Shown: positions 41,938-55,166 of the stretch, piece by piece
Layout of the letters: each line of letters starts with the position of its first letter
How positions within the stretch are numbered: position 1 is the first letter of the stretch
Assembly (NCBI GenBank): GCA_903859715.1
Contig: CAIONS010000036.1
Location: 1-64,000 of the forward strand
Reading direction: 5' to 3'
DNA: 64,000 nucleotides
From: an uncultured Opitutia bacterium
Lineage (GTDB): Bacteria > Verrucomicrobiota > Verrucomicrobiia > Opitutales > Opitutaceae
The notes under the pieces: model-generated
The model's input: only the letters and a program-made list of their open reading frames with translations
Database searches by the model: none
Told to the model about the DNA's origin: nothing
Translations under genes and position numbers: made by a program

Positions 41938-43149
41938 ATGCGTCCGACCCGCCCAAAAATCATCGCCCGGCTCGCCGCCTGGTTTTCCGCCGAGGAGAGT
42001 TACATCTTCAAGGTGCAGGTGGCGCTGATCGTGGCGATCATCACCCTGCTGAACGTGGGTTTCTACCGTCAGCGCGAGTTGTGGAAAATCGGCGTGCGGC
42101 AAAATTTGCAGAGCATCGTGCACGGATGGGACGGTCTGGCGTGGTATGTCTGGGCGGGGGCGGCGCCGGTGATGCTGATCCTGATTCGCCGCTACCCGCT
42201 CACAAAGGAAACCCTGCGCCGCAACCTCTGGCGACTCGTGGCCGGAAACCTCGCGATTTATCTGGTCGTGACCAATGCGCGCTACCTGTTCCGCATCCTG
42301 CCCAACATCTGGCTGCCGGATTCGGCCGACCTGCCCATTGATTGGGCGACCTACCTGCACACGATCTCCATCCTGCTGCCGATCGACTTCCTGACCTACA
42401 GCGGATTTTTCGCGACGTCCTTCGCGATCGATTATTATTTCAAGCACCGGGCGCGGGTGGAGGAGGTGCAGAGCCTGCAATTGGAGTCGGCCCGGCTGCA
42501 CTCGGAATTGGCGCAGGCGCAGCTCGCGACGTTGCGCGGGCAGCTGCAGCCGCATTTCCTGTTCAACAGTTTCAACGCCATCTCGATGCTGGTGAGCCAG
42601 CGGCAGAACGCCTTGGCCGTTGAAACCATCGCGCAGCTGAGCGGGCTCCTCCGGATGGCGATCGACAACATCGACGAGCCGGAATTGTCCCTCGAGCAGG
42701 AACTCGAATTTGTGACCTGCTACCTCGAGGTGGAGCGGGTGCGGTTCGGCACCAAGCTGAGGACGGAACTGGTGGTGGAGCCCGGGTCGCTGAATTGCCT
42801 CGTGCCCGGCTTGGTGCTGCAGCCGCTGGTGGAGAATGCCATCAAGCATGGCATCTCGCGGCGGGTGGATCCGGGCACCGTGCGGGTGGAAGTGGCCCGG
42901 CGCGGGCTGTGGCTCGCGATCTCGGTGATCAATGACGGCCCGGATGCCGCATCGGTGGCCAGGCCCGCGCATTCGACGGGCATCGGGCTGAGCAATACCC
43001 GCAGCCGGCTCGGGCACCTGTATGGCAGTGACTATCGGCTGGAAATGGAACGGTTGCCTGATGACCGCATGGCGGTGCGTCTCGAATTGCCCTGGCGCGT
43101 TTCCCCGGCCAATCATCCGGCCGCGCAACCCCAACCCGTACTGGCATGA
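41938..43149 (+). CDS. LytS/YehU-type sensor histidine kinase
   Basis: LRGQLQPHFLFNSFNAISMLV, LVPGLVLQPLVENAIKHGIS, GIGLSNTRSRLGHLYG. Confidence 0.93.
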   Translation: MRPTRPKIIARLAAWFSAEESYIFKVQVALIVAIITLLNVGFYRQRELWKIGVRQNLQSIVHGWDGLAWYVWAGAAPVMLILIRRYPLTKETLRRNLWRLVAGNLAIYLVVTNARYLFRILPNIWLPDSADLPIDWATYLHTISILLPIDFLTYSGFFATSFAIDYYFKHRARVEEVQSLQLESARLHSELAQAQLATLRGQLQPHFLFNSFNAISMLVSQRQNALAVETIAQLSGLLRMAIDNIDEPELSLEQELEFVTCYLEVERVRFGTKLRTELVVEPGSLNCLVPGLVLQPLVENAIKHGISRRVDPGTVRVEVARRGLWLAISVINDGPDAASVARPAHSTGIGLSNTRSRLGHLYGSDYRLEMERLPDDRMAVRLELPWRVSPANHPAAQPQPVLA

Positions 43150-43949
43150 AAAGAATCCGCACCCTGATCGTGGATGACGAGCCGCTGGCCCGCGAGGGCA
43201 TCGCCACGATGCTCGGGACGGATCACGAGGTGGAAGTCATCGGGACCTGCGCGGATGGCGAGGAGGCGCTGGCCGCGATCCGGAAGCAGCAACCCGATCT
43301 GGTCTACCTCGACGTGCAGATGCCCCGACTCAATGGCTTTGAAACCCTTGAGCAGATTCCCGCCGGCCGGTGCCCGGCCGTGATTTTTGTCACGGCCTAC
43401 GACCACTATGCGGTGCGGGCGTTCGAGACGGCGGCTGTCGGCTACCTCCTGAAGCCGTTTCGCGACGGGCGTTTCCATGAAGCGTTGACCCGGGCCAAGC
43501 GGCAGATCCGCTACGCCGAACTGGATGACGTGCAGCGGCAGACGCAGCAGTTGTCCGTCCGGCTGCAGGATCTCGAGGCGAGGCGCCCGGCAGCCCGCAG
43601 CACCCCGGCGATCCTCAGCCGCCTCACGTTCAAGGTCGGCGGTGACTATCTGTTCGTCGAGGCCGGGGACATCGTGTGGGTCGAAGCCCAGGGAGAGTTC
43701 ATCCAGATGTGCGCCGGCGGACAGATTCATCGCGTGCGCGAATCCCTGCAAAGTGTCGAGCAACGGCTCGATTCCGCGAGCTTCGTGCGCATTCACCGCT
43801 CATTCATCGTCAACAAGGCGCGGATCAAGCGCATCACGCCGACGCTCTACGGCGATTACACCGTGGTCATGAGTGACGGGGCGAATGTGCGCCTCAGCCG
43901 CAGCTATCGCCACGAATTGAAGGCGCTGCTGCCGGAGCATTTTTGCTGA
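43146..43949 (+). CDS. LytTR-type response regulator
   Basis: TLIVDDEPLAREGIATML...VYLDVQMPRLNGFE...; C-term GDIVWVEAQGEFIQM...FVRIHRSFIVNKARIKRI. Confidence 0.95.
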   Translation: MKRIRTLIVDDEPLAREGIATMLGTDHEVEVIGTCADGEEALAAIRKQQPDLVYLDVQMPRLNGFETLEQIPAGRCPAVIFVTAYDHYAVRAFETAAVGYLLKPFRDGRFHEALTRAKRQIRYAELDDVQRQTQQLSVRLQDLEARRPAARSTPAILSRLTFKVGGDYLFVEAGDIVWVEAQGEFIQMCAGGQIHRVRESLQSVEQRLDSASFVRIHRSFIVNKARIKRITPTLYGDYTVVMSDGANVRLSRSYRHELKALLPEHFC

Positions 43950-44012
43950 GTACGGGCCAATGCCGTTGGCCCGGATCAGGCCGGAGTGAATGCTGCCTGG
44001 GTGAAGCCGGTT

Positions 44013-44729
44013 TTAGCGGAAGCGCAGCGAGGTAGCGGTGACGGGGGTTCGCAGACTGCCCAGAAACGAGGCGGCCAGCGCGTGGGTCCGCTGCCAGGCC
44101 TCGCAACCCGGACTGGTTTCAAACCGGTAGCCGAACGCCGCGATGTCCCGGGCGTAGTACGATGCGACGAGCTCGCGGGTCGCAGTGTCATAGTGCCACG
44201 AGTAATGACTGTGAAACCGGCGGTTGCGGCAGGGCAGCTTGACCGGTGGCAGCTGCAAGGCCTCGCACACCACGCCAAAGTCCTCCTGCAGGTGCTCCAT
44301 CCGGGCGATGAAGTCCAGTTGGGTCCGGCCGTTCACCGTGATCCAGTCGACCTGCGGACTCCACCGGTGCAACCCGGGGCTGACCTCTCCGCCCCAGCTG
44401 CCCGGCTCATAGCGGTGCGGATCGGCCAAGGCGGCGCGGACCCAGTCCCGGAAGCTGCGCTGGGCCCCGGTTTCATCGAAGAGGAAAAGCTTGGAGTGGT
44501 GCGGCCGGCTTTTTCTCCGCTGATAATTGTAGTCGGAGAAAATCCGTTCCCACGGGTTGCGGACGATGGCGAATTTGAAATAGCCCGCGATCACCTCGGC
44601 GGGCTGCTCCCGGGCATAGCGCTGGAGATCCTTGTGGTTCTGCCAGTCGATGCCGAAGACGCGATTCACGCTGTTGCCGGCGGTTTTGGGGATGTGGACG
44701 TAGATGCAGCGCAAGGGGTGGTTGATCAT
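44013..44729 (-). CDS. Sulfotransferase family protein
   Basis: CIYVHIPKTAGNSVNRVFG...FKFAIVRNPWERIFSDYNY. Confidence 0.88.
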   Translation of the reverse strand: MINHPLRCIYVHIPKTAGNSVNRVFGIDWQNHKDLQRYAREQPAEVIAGYFKFAIVRNPWERIFSDYNYQRRKSRPHHSKLFLFDETGAQRSFRDWVRAALADPHRYEPGSWGGEVSPGLHRWSPQVDWITVNGRTQLDFIARMEHLQEDFGVVCEALQLPPVKLPCRNRRFHSHYSWHYDTATRELVASYYARDIAAFGYRFETSPGCEAWQRTHALAASFLGSLRTPVTATSLRFR

Positions 44730-44975
44730 CGGTGGATCCCGTGACCGCGGATGGCGCGGGCTTGGGATCCAGCTTGAGACGGATCCGGCTGGCCGCCGGC
44801 ACCGCGGTCTGCGGCGAAGATTCAGCGGTCCGAAGCCTAATTCCTTCGTCTCGTTGATTCAGCCGGTCAGATCCGGTCCAAAGACCGGGGATGGGGCGTG
44901 ATTTTCGTGCGCGTTGAGCGCGTAGCCAAATTTTCGGCTGGTAACTTGGCTGGGCTCCCGCCGTCTTTGCCGCGT

Positions 44976-45236
44976 ATGAAAAAGCTTACCATTCTCTCCT
45001 TCTTATTCGGCTTCACCGTGACCGGCCTGATGGCCGAGGACTCGCCCACGGTGACGCTTCCCTCCACGGCGCCCGCACCAGCGGTGACTCCGACGGCTCC
45101 GACGAGACCGGGGGCGGCCACGCCTGCAGCTCCGGCCGAGCAAACACCTGCGCCCGCCGCCAAGAAAAAGGCCAAGAAGCATCACAAAAAAAAGAAGCCC
45201 GCGGATGCGGCGGCTCCGGCCCAGCCGAAGTCCTGA
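44976..45236 (+). CDS. Small secreted Pro/Ala-rich protein with Lys/His-rich tail
   Basis: MKKLTILSFLFGFTVTGLMAED signal-like; ...AAKKKAKKHHKKKKPADAAAPAQPKS. Confidence 0.7.
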   Translation: MKKLTILSFLFGFTVTGLMAEDSPTVTLPSTAPAPAVTPTAPTRPGAATPAAPAEQTPAPAAKKKAKKHHKKKKPADAAAPAQPKS

Positions 45237-45269
45237 ACAGCGGCCCGGTCCTGGATCAGCGAATTAAAG

Positions 45270-45299
45270 ATGCGCCGGGCTTAGTCCCGGCGCATTTTT
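45270..45299 (+). terminator. Intrinsic terminator
   Basis: ATGCGCCGGG-CTTAGT-CCCGGCGCAT-TTTT. Confidence 0.85.
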
Positions 45300-45307
45300 C
45301 CACCTGC

Positions 45308-47110
<1,803 letters not shown>

Positions 47111-47200
47111 AAAGTGGCAAGTTGCGCGGCGCCCGGACGCGAGGCAACGCCGCAGTTTGGAGTTCCGCGCACCGTCCGCGCCCGTCGGGGGCCGATGGAA

Positions 47201-48955
47201 TTACTTCTTCTTCCGGAACGGCGCCGTGGAAACACCCGTCGGGAGCGCGCCATCCGCGGCCATCTCGCGGAGAAGGCTGCCGAGATACGGGATGAGCTGT
47301 TTTTTGCGGCTCACGATGCCTGGCAGATCGAAGATCTCGTCCTGTTCCACGCGGGCGTAGGAGATGCGGCTGATGAGGCCGGCGTCGCCCTTGACCAGGA
47401 GCAGGGAATTCTGGGTGTTGATGTCCGTGACGAGCAGGCACGCGAACGCCAGGTGCTCCTCGTCGCGCAGGTTCTGCAGCGCGTCGGACAGCGGCTTCGC
47501 ATGCTGCCAGAAGTTGCCGAACCCGAGTTCCTCGACTTGGGAGACGGCAAAGCGCACGCCTTCCTCGTCATAGACCTTGAAATCGGAGCGGACGACCTTG
47601 GCCGGGGGATTGGCGAGGATGACCGAGCCGGAGCTGAAGATCTCGTCGGCGAGTTTCTTGGGATCGACGCCGGCGATCTTCGCGAGCCAGGCGAGGATGA
47701 CGCCGTCCTTGGGCGTGGTGGTCGGGCTGTTGAGCAGCAGCGTGTCGGAGATGAGGCCGGACATCATGATGCCGGCGATTTCGGGAGAGGGCGTCAGGCC
47801 TTCGCGCCGGAAGAGGTCGGCCACGATGGTGCAGGTCGATCCGACGGGCTCATTGATGAAGAGAATGGGCTGCTGGGTGTTGAGCGAGCCGAGCCGGTGG
47901 TGATCGATGATCTCCGTGATGGTGACTTCCTCGGCGCCCGGGACCGCCTGGGTCATCTCGTTGTGGTCCACCAGCACGAGCCGGGTCTGGGCGGGCTTGA
48001 GCAGGTCGCTCTTGGTGAGGATGCCCTGCAGCGCGCCGTCCTCGTCGGTGACGAGCAGGGCATGTTGCGAACCGGTGGAAAATTTCCGGCGGACCTCGGC
48101 GATGCGCAGGTCGGCGCTGACGGTGGTGAACTTATGGTCGATGACGCGCTCGATGGTCGAGGCGGTGCGGACGACCCACGCGGTGGTGGCGGAATCGTAG
48201 GGGCTGATGATGAGGCTGACACCCTTGGCCTTCGCGAGCTCGATGATCTCGGGCTCGACCGCGAGATTGCTGGTGACGACTAGGGCACGGATGCCGAGCT
48301 CGATGGAGCGTTGCTGCACATCGCGCCGGTCGCCGACAATGATGATGGACTGGCCGGCGGGAATCTTCTCCCGTTCGGAAATGGTCCAGAAGGACTTGAT
48401 GTCCATGGTGCCGAGGCGGACGTAGAGCTCTTCGATCTTCCGCTCGCCGACGAGATGGAGCGGCCGGGCGCGGAGCGCGCGGGAGATGTTGGCGAGGGAC
48501 GTTTTGACCTGCCGCATGAGGCGCGGCTCGTTCACGCGCGGGATGAAGATACCGCCGAGCGCGGCGAGCGAAACGGTGCCGACGATGCCGCGCCGCGCCG
48601 CGGTGACGGGGAGCAGGCGGATGTCGTGGCGGTCGATCAGCTCCAGGGCCTCGGCGCAGGTGGAGTTTTCCGTGACCGCGATGACGTTGGCGGCCATGAG
48701 GTCGCGCACGCGCGGGCTGACATCACTGAGGTAGACCGGAAGCGGTTGGCGGAAACGCGCGAGAATGGTGTCGATGCGGGCGTTGGAATTGCCGCACCGC
48801 GCGGCAACATACCCGGGCTCGCCGTGCTGTTCCTTGAAGGCCGCGTAGGCGATCGCGGAACAGATGGCATCGGCATCGGGATTTTTATGTCCGACGATAT
48901 ACGTGGTGTTGGCGGTCTGGTCGATGGACTCGGGAGCGGTGGGGGCGGGCGTCAT
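47201..48955 (-). CDS. Putative Mn-dependent inorganic pyrophosphatase (DHH/DHHA2 with CBS and DRTGG-like insert)
   Basis: YIVGHKNPDADAICSAIAYAAFKE, VLVDHNEMTQ, ITEIIDHHRLGSLNTQQPILFINEPVGSTCTIVADLF; start Met at 48955. Confidence 0.88.
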   Translation of the reverse strand: MTPAPTAPESIDQTANTTYIVGHKNPDADAICSAIAYAAFKEQHGEPGYVAARCGNSNARIDTILARFRQPLPVYLSDVSPRVRDLMAANVIAVTENSTCAEALELIDRHDIRLLPVTAARRGIVGTVSLAALGGIFIPRVNEPRLMRQVKTSLANISRALRARPLHLVGERKIEELYVRLGTMDIKSFWTISEREKIPAGQSIIIVGDRRDVQQRSIELGIRALVVTSNLAVEPEIIELAKAKGVSLIISPYDSATTAWVVRTASTIERVIDHKFTTVSADLRIAEVRRKFSTGSQHALLVTDEDGALQGILTKSDLLKPAQTRLVLVDHNEMTQAVPGAEEVTITEIIDHHRLGSLNTQQPILFINEPVGSTCTIVADLFRREGLTPSPEIAGIMMSGLISDTLLLNSPTTTPKDGVILAWLAKIAGVDPKKLADEIFSSGSVILANPPAKVVRSDFKVYDEEGVRFAVSQVEELGFGNFWQHAKPLSDALQNLRDEEHLAFACLLVTDINTQNSLLLVKGDAGLISRISYARVEQDEIFDLPGIVSRKKQLIPYLGSLLREMAADGALPTGVSTAPFRKKK

Positions 48956-49000
48956 GCGGGCCGGAGACGTTGGAGGCCGCAGCGCGCCGGGGAAAGCGGG

Positions 49001-49032
49001 AAATAAAAAACCCGGCCGAAAAGGGCCGGGTT
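49001..49032 (-). terminator. Intrinsic terminator downstream of pseudopilin gene
   Basis: AACCCGGCC...GGCCGGGTT with minus-strand TTTTTTATTT. Confidence 0.85.
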
Positions 49033-49052
49033 CGAGGAGGAACCGGGGGTTT

Positions 49053-49820
49053 TCAAGGCCCGGCCTCGGCCGGGGCGCCGCTGGGGGTGCCAATGCCGCC
49101 GCTGGCCGTGGCATAGACTTTGGCCGGACCGGTCAGCGGCAGGGCCTGGAGGACATTGCTCACGAGTTGGCCGGAGCTGTTCGAGATGAATTTCTGCACG
49201 ACATCGGGGTAGAAAGCGACGTTGCCACCGATGAAGGCTACGTATCCGCCGGTGCTTTTGTAGACTCCCTTGGCGGCATCCCACGTGCCGCTGGTGGTGA
49301 GCCCGCGCGTGAAGGCGATGGGAGTCGTCGTCGGGTCGCCCATTTTCAAGCCGCCGACAAACTCCCAGCTCAGCGCAGCGTTGGCCGTGAAGCTCGAATC
49401 GAGCGTCGTGCGCGTGGCGTCGGTCTTGGCGATGATGGCGTCGGGATAGGCGCCGTTGAAGAGCGGGTCGTTTTTCGCGAAGTAGAACGAAGGGTCGTTC
49501 AACATGCCGTTGCGCGCGAGGATGGCGGGCCAGAGATAGGCGGGCGACGCGGTCGTCAGCACGCCCTGCTGCTGCAGCACGGCCGGGTCGGGGAGGCGGT
49601 CGTTGTTATCGGTGGCGTAGATCATGGCGGCCTTCGCGATTTCGCGGAGGTTGTTCGCGTCAACGGTGCGCTGCGCTTTCTCGCGCACGGTGCTGACGGT
49701 GGGGATGATGATGGCAGCGAGAATCCCGATGATCGCGATCACGGTCAGGAGCTCGATCAGGGTGAAACCGGCGGAGGAACGAGGGGGGTGGTTGTGCATA
49801 TGATTTACTAGGGTACACAC
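49053..49820 (-). CDS. Type II secretion/type IV pilin-like protein (prepilin N-terminal methylation motif)
   Basis: SSAGFTLIELLTVIAIIGILAAIIIPTVSTVREKAQ. Confidence 0.88.
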   Translation of the reverse strand: MCTLVNHMHNHPPRSSAGFTLIELLTVIAIIGILAAIIIPTVSTVREKAQRTVDANNLREIAKAAMIYATDNNDRLPDPAVLQQQGVLTTASPAYLWPAILARNGMLNDPSFYFAKNDPLFNGAYPDAIIAKTDATRTTLDSSFTANAALSWEFVGGLKMGDPTTTPIAFTRGLTTSGTWDAAKGVYKSTGGYVAFIGGNVAFYPDVVQKFISNSSGQLVSNVLQALPLTGPAKVYATASGGIGTPSGAPAEAGP

Positions 49821-49909
49821 CGACGTTTCTCCTGCTAAAATTAGGGCACAAGCAGAAACTCCCCGGAGGACTCGACAACCCTTTGCGATCTAACCTAACG
49901 TGACCCGTC

Positions 49910-50776
49910 ATGAAAATTTATCTGGATGGAAAGTTCGTCGACGAAGCTGATGCGAAGATCTCCGTGTTCGATCACGGCCTGCTTTACGGCGACGGCGTCT
50001 TCGAGGGCATCCGGCTCTACGGCGGAAATATTTTCCGCCTGGAGGAGCACCTGGAGCGGCTTGAGTATTCGGCCAAGGCCATCCTCCTGAAAATGCCGCT
50101 GACGCGGAAGGAGCTGAGCGACGTGACCTGCGAAACCTGCCGGCAGAACGGCCTGACCGATGCCTACATCCGCCTCGTGGTCACGCGCGGCGTGGGCGAC
50201 CTCGGCCTCGCGCCATGGCTGTGTCCGAAGCCGTCGATCTTCGTCATCGCGAGCAAGATTTCCCTCTATCCGAAGGAGCACTACGACAACGGCCTCGCCA
50301 TTGTCACCGTGCCGACGCGCCGCATCAACCCGGCTGCGCTGCCGCCGACGATCAAGTCGCTGAACTACCTCAACAACATCCTCGGCAAGATCGAGGCGAA
50401 GCAGTTTGGGGCGCTGGAGGCGATCATGCTCAACGACCAGGGCTACATCGCGGAATGCACGGCGGACAACGTCTTCATCGTCCACAAGGGCGAGCTCATC
50501 ACGCCGGCCTCCTCCCAGGGCGCCCTGAAAGGCATCACCCGCTCGGCGATCTTCTCGATCGCGCAGGAGCTCGGCGTGCCGATCCGTGAGGCGGACATGA
50601 CACGCTATGACGTGTGGATCGCCGACGAGTGTTTCCTCACCGGTTCCGGCGCTGAAGTGATTCCCGTGGTGAAACTTGACGGCCGCGAAATTGGCACCGG
50701 CAAGCCCGGCCCGATCACGCAGCGCGTGCTCGCCGCTTTCCGCCGCCGGGTGCTCGTCGAGGGCACGCGGATCTGA
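49910..50776 (+). CDS. ilvE: Branched-chain amino acid aminotransferase
   Basis: MKIYLDGKFVDEADAKISVFDHGLLYGDGVFEGIRLYGG...EAIMLNDQGYIAECTADNVFIV. Confidence 0.93.
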   Translation: MKIYLDGKFVDEADAKISVFDHGLLYGDGVFEGIRLYGGNIFRLEEHLERLEYSAKAILLKMPLTRKELSDVTCETCRQNGLTDAYIRLVVTRGVGDLGLAPWLCPKPSIFVIASKISLYPKEHYDNGLAIVTVPTRRINPAALPPTIKSLNYLNNILGKIEAKQFGALEAIMLNDQGYIAECTADNVFIVHKGELITPASSQGALKGITRSAIFSIAQELGVPIREADMTRYDVWIADECFLTGSGAEVIPVVKLDGREIGTGKPGPITQRVLAAFRRRVLVEGTRI

Positions 50777-50875
50777 GCCGGGTTAGAGCAGCGACATTTT
50801 TCAGGGAATTCGCGCGGGCGCTTGCCAGTCTGCACGTCTGTGGCATGGTGCGTGCAGTAACTTTAACCACTTTTC

Positions 50876-51382
<507 letters not shown>

Positions 51383-51386
51383 GCCC

Positions 51387-52478
51387 ATGACGATCGCGTC
51401 GCTCATCGACACGCCGTCGGAGCTGACCGATGCCGCGAGCAGCAAGACCGCCATCGTCCTGATGACGCGGGTGCGCCTCGCGCGCAACCTGGCGGGCAAC
51501 GCCTTTCCCGGCTGGGCGAAACCCACGCAGCGCGAGGATGTGCTCGCCGCCTGCCGCGACGCCGTGGCCGCGACCGCGCCCATGAAGCGCAGCCTCAGCA
51601 TCAACGTCGACGAACTCAGCGACCTGGAGAAGCAGATCCTCGTCGAGCGCCATCTCATCAGCCGTGAACTCAGCGGCGCGAAGGCCGGGGCCGGTGTCGT
51701 CATCAGCAAGGACCAGACTTTTTCGGTGATGATCAACGAGGAGGACCACCTCCGCATCCAGGTCCTGCGCTCGGGCTTCCAGCTGAAGAAGACCTGGGCC
51801 GCGATCAACGAGCTCGATTCCGCGCTCGAGGACCGGCTCGATTACGCCTTCTCGCCCACGCTCGGCTACCTGACCGCGTGCCCGACCAACCTCGGCACCG
51901 GCATGCGCGCCTCGGCGATGATGCATCTGCCGGCGCTCGTGATCGGCAATCAGATGGAGAAGGTTGTCCGCGCGGTGAACCAGCTCGGCATGGTTGTCCG
52001 CGGCTTGTTCGGCGAGGGTTCCGATGCGAGCGGCAGCATTTTCCAGATTTCCAACCAGACGACGCTCGGTGAGGCCGAGGAAGCGATCATCAAGCGCCTG
52101 GGCAGCGTGTTGAACTCGATCATCGAGCACGAACTGAACGCCCGGCAGAAACTGATCGAGGCCGACGCAAACAAGCTCTTCGACAAGATCGGCCGCGCCT
52201 ACGGCATCCTGCAGAACGGCCATCTGCTCAGCTCCAGTGAGGCGATGAACCTCCTCTCGCTCATCCGCCTCGGTGTGGACCTCGGCGTGTTTCCCGATGC
52301 GCACCGCTGCGTGATCGACCGCCTCTTCATCGAGGCCCAGCCCGGCCATCTCCAGCACGCGCAGCACGGCGAGTTCGAGCCGGGCCAGCGCGACTTGCTG
52401 CGCGCCGGCCGGCTGCGGGCGGAGTTTGCAAATTTCGCCAAACCCAACTTTACTCTGTCTTCAGACGGACCGAATTAA
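51387..52478 (+). CDS. mcsB: Protein arginine kinase McsB
   Basis: VLMTRVRLARNLAGNAFPGW...LISRELSGAKAGAGVVISKDQTFSVMINEEDHLRIQ...LTACPTNLGTGMRASAMMHLPAL; start Met at 51387. Confidence 0.94.
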   Translation: MTIASLIDTPSELTDAASSKTAIVLMTRVRLARNLAGNAFPGWAKPTQREDVLAACRDAVAATAPMKRSLSINVDELSDLEKQILVERHLISRELSGAKAGAGVVISKDQTFSVMINEEDHLRIQVLRSGFQLKKTWAAINELDSALEDRLDYAFSPTLGYLTACPTNLGTGMRASAMMHLPALVIGNQMEKVVRAVNQLGMVVRGLFGEGSDASGSIFQISNQTTLGEAEEAIIKRLGSVLNSIIEHELNARQKLIEADANKLFDKIGRAYGILQNGHLLSSSEAMNLLSLIRLGVDLGVFPDAHRCVIDRLFIEAQPGHLQHAQHGEFEPGQRDLLRAGRLRAEFANFAKPNFTLSSDGPN

Positions 52479-52506
52479 TCCCCCTATACTCTAATACACT
52501 ACGCCT

Positions 52507-55026
52507 ATGTCCCAGGAGCCGATGAATAACTTCACGCCCCGTGCCCAGCAGGTTCTCGCGCTGGCCCGCAAGGAAGCTGACCGCTTCCACCACAATTATG
52601 TGGGCACGGAGCATATTCTCCTGGGCTTGATCAAGCTCGGGCAGGGCGTCGCCGTGAGCGTGCTCCAGAAGATGGGGCTCGATCTTGAGACGGTGCGCGC
52701 CGCCGTGGAGAAGCAGGTCGGCACCGGTCAGGAGACGAAGACGCAGGGCAGCATTCCGTACACGCCGCGCGTGAAGAAGGTCCTCGCGCTCGCCGGCAAG
52801 GAGGCGAAGACGCTCAATCACTCTTACGTCGGCACGGAGCACATTCTCCTCGGCCTCCTCCGCGAGGGCGAGGGTGTCGCGGCCCGCGTGTTGAAGTCGC
52901 TCGACATCGACATCGAGCGCACCCGCAACGAGATCCTCCGGGAGCTCGATCCGCAGTTTTCCGCCGGTGAGCAGGGTGGGGGCGAGGAAGCCGCCGCCGG
53001 CAATCCGTCGCGTTCCGCGGCGCAGCCCGAGGACAAGAAGGAGGTCAAGACGCCCGCGCTCAAGGCCTTTGGCCGCGATCTCACCGAGCTCGCCCGCAAG
53101 AGCGAGATGGACCCCGTCATCGGCCGGAAGAACGAGATCCGCCGCGTCATCCAGATTCTCTGCCGCCGCACCAAGAACAACCCCGTCCTCATCGGTGAGG
53201 CCGGCGTGGGCAAGACTGCCATCGTCGAGGGCCTCGCGCAGGAGATCGCCTCCGGCAACGTGCCGGAGATCCTCGCCGACAAGAAGGTCATCACCCTCGA
53301 TCTCGCCCTCATGGTCGCCGGCACCAAGTACCGCGGCCAGTTCGAGGAGCGCATCAAGGCCGTGATGGACGAGATCAAGCGCGCCCGGAACATCATTCTC
53401 TTCATTGACGAGCTTCACACCATCGTCGGCGCCGGCGCCGCCGAGGGCGCGATGGACGCCTCGAACATCTTCAAGCCAGCGCTTTCCCGCGGCGAGCTGC
53501 AGTGCGTCGGTGCGACGACCCTCAACGAGTACCGCAAGTACATCGAGAAGGACTCCGCCCTCGACCGCCGCTTCCAGTCCGTGAAGGTCGAGGCCCCGTC
53601 CGTCGACGACACCATTCTCATCCTGAAGGGCATCCGCTCAAAGTATGAGGATCACCACAAGGCCACTTTCAGCGACAAGTCCCTCGAGGCGGCCGTAAAG
53701 CTGTCCGACCGCTATATCACCGGCCGTTTCCTGCCCGACAAGGCCATCGACGTCATGGACGAGGCCGGTTCGCGCGCCCGCATCGGCGCCCTCAGCCGCC
53801 CGCCCGAGGTCGAGAACATGACCAAGGAGATCGAGGCCGTCTGCGCTCAGAAGGAAAAGGCGATCGCCGAGCAGCATTTCGAGGAAGCCGCCAAGTTCCG
53901 CGACCAGGAGAAGCAGCTCCGCGCGAAGCAGGAGCAGGTCACGGAGGACTGGAAGAAGGCCCGCGAGGAAAAGCGCGTCGCCATCGACGAGAACCTGATG
54001 ATGCAGGTCGTCGCCGATTGGACCGGCATTCCGCTCAACCGCATGGAGAAGAAGGAAAGCGAGAAGCTCCTCTCCATGGAGTCCGAGCTGCAGAAGGCCG
54101 TCATCGGCCAGGATATCGCCTGCAGCGCGGTCGCCCGCGCCCTCCGCCGCTCCCGCGCCGATCTCAAGGATCCGCGCCGCCCGATCGGCTCGTTCATGTT
54201 CGTCGGCCCCACCGGCGTCGGCAAGACCATGCTCGCGAAGCAGCTCGCCGCGCAGATGTTCGGCAACCAGGACGCGATCATCCAGATCGACATGTCCGAA
54301 TACATGGAGAAGTTCGCCGTCTCCCGTCTCGTCGGCTCGCCTCCGGGCTACGTCGGCTACGATGAGGGCGGCCAGCTGACCGAGGCCGTGCGGCGCAAGC
54401 CGTATGCCGTCGTCCTCTTCGACGAGGTCGAGAAGGCGCACCCGGACGTCATCCAGATTCTGCTGCAGATCCTCGAGGACGGCCGCCTGACGGATTCCCT
54501 CGGGCGCTCCGTGGATTTCCGCAACACGATCATCATCATGACCAGCAACGTCGGTGCGCAGCTCCTGCAGCGCCAGACGTCGATGGGCTTCGCCGCCGCG
54601 GCGCTGAACTTCAACGATTCCGAGAAGATGCGCGAGAAGGTGCTCGAGGAAGCCAAGCGCGTCTTCAAGCCCGAGTTCCTGAATCGCATCTCCGACGTCA
54701 TTTTCTTCCGGCCGCTCGACAAGAACGACCTGACGAAAATCGTCGAGCTCGAGACCGCGGGCTTTGCCAAGCGCATCGCCGACCGGAAAATCTCCCTCAC
54801 CTTCACGGCCGAGGCCAAGCTGCTGCTCATCGAGAAGGGCTACGACGAGAAGTACGGGGCGCGTCCGCTGCGCCGCGCCGTGGAGCACTACCTCGAGGAC
54901 CCGCTCGCCGAGGCCATCCTGCGCGGCGACGTCAAGGACGGCGAGCCCTGCACGGTCGATCGCGAGGGCGACAAGCTCATATTCAAACAGAAGACGCCCA
55001 CAGCCGATACCGGCGTGGCGCCCTAA
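52507..55026 (+). CDS. clpC: ATP-dependent Clp protease ATP-binding subunit ClpC
   Basis: [33 protein letters not shown]; two AAA modules; UVR-like segment [21 protein letters not shown]. Confidence 0.96.
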   Translation: MSQEPMNNFTPRAQQVLALARKEADRFHHNYVGTEHILLGLIKLGQGVAVSVLQKMGLDLETVRAAVEKQVGTGQETKTQGSIPYTPRVKKVLALAGKEAKTLNHSYVGTEHILLGLLREGEGVAARVLKSLDIDIERTRNEILRELDPQFSAGEQGGGEEAAAGNPSRSAAQPEDKKEVKTPALKAFGRDLTELARKSEMDPVIGRKNEIRRVIQILCRRTKNNPVLIGEAGVGKTAIVEGLAQEIASGNVPEILADKKVITLDLALMVAGTKYRGQFEERIKAVMDEIKRARNIILFIDELHTIVGAGAAEGAMDASNIFKPALSRGELQCVGATTLNEYRKYIEKDSALDRRFQSVKVEAPSVDDTILILKGIRSKYEDHHKATFSDKSLEAAVKLSDRYITGRFLPDKAIDVMDEAGSRARIGALSRPPEVENMTKEIEAVCAQKEKAIAEQHFEEAAKFRDQEKQLRAKQEQVTEDWKKAREEKRVAIDENLMMQVVADWTGIPLNRMEKKESEKLLSMESELQKAVIGQDIACSAVARALRRSRADLKDPRRPIGSFMFVGPTGVGKTMLAKQLAAQMFGNQDAIIQIDMSEYMEKFAVSRLVGSPPGYVGYDEGGQLTEAVRRKPYAVVLFDEVEKAHPDVIQILLQILEDGRLTDSLGRSVDFRNTIIIMTSNVGAQLLQRQTSMGFAAAALNFNDSEKMREKVLEEAKRVFKPEFLNRISDVIFFRPLDKNDLTKIVELETAGFAKRIADRKISLTFTAEAKLLLIEKGYDEKYGARPLRRAVEHYLEDPLAEAILRGDVKDGEPCTVDREGDKLIFKQKTPTADTGVAP

Positions 55027-55055
55027 AACAAACAGCGGCCACCCGCCGCCTCACG

Positions 55056-55100
55056 AAAACCCCGGTCCCGAATAAAACGGACCGGGGTTTTTATTTTTAC
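55056..55100 (+). terminator. Intrinsic (bidirectional-looking) terminator after clpC
   Basis: AAAACCCCGGTCC / GGACCGGGGTTTT plus T-rich tail. Confidence 0.9.
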
Positions 55101-55166
55101 GGGCAGGCCGTCGGCTTGTCCGGCCAGGTGGGCGGGCATGTCCCGTGCCCGCATTCCGTGATGGCG

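Noticed and set aside
52450-54888. 322-aa and 416-aa minus-strand ORFs opposite clpC
   Set aside because: Shadow ORFs with no domain-like sequence
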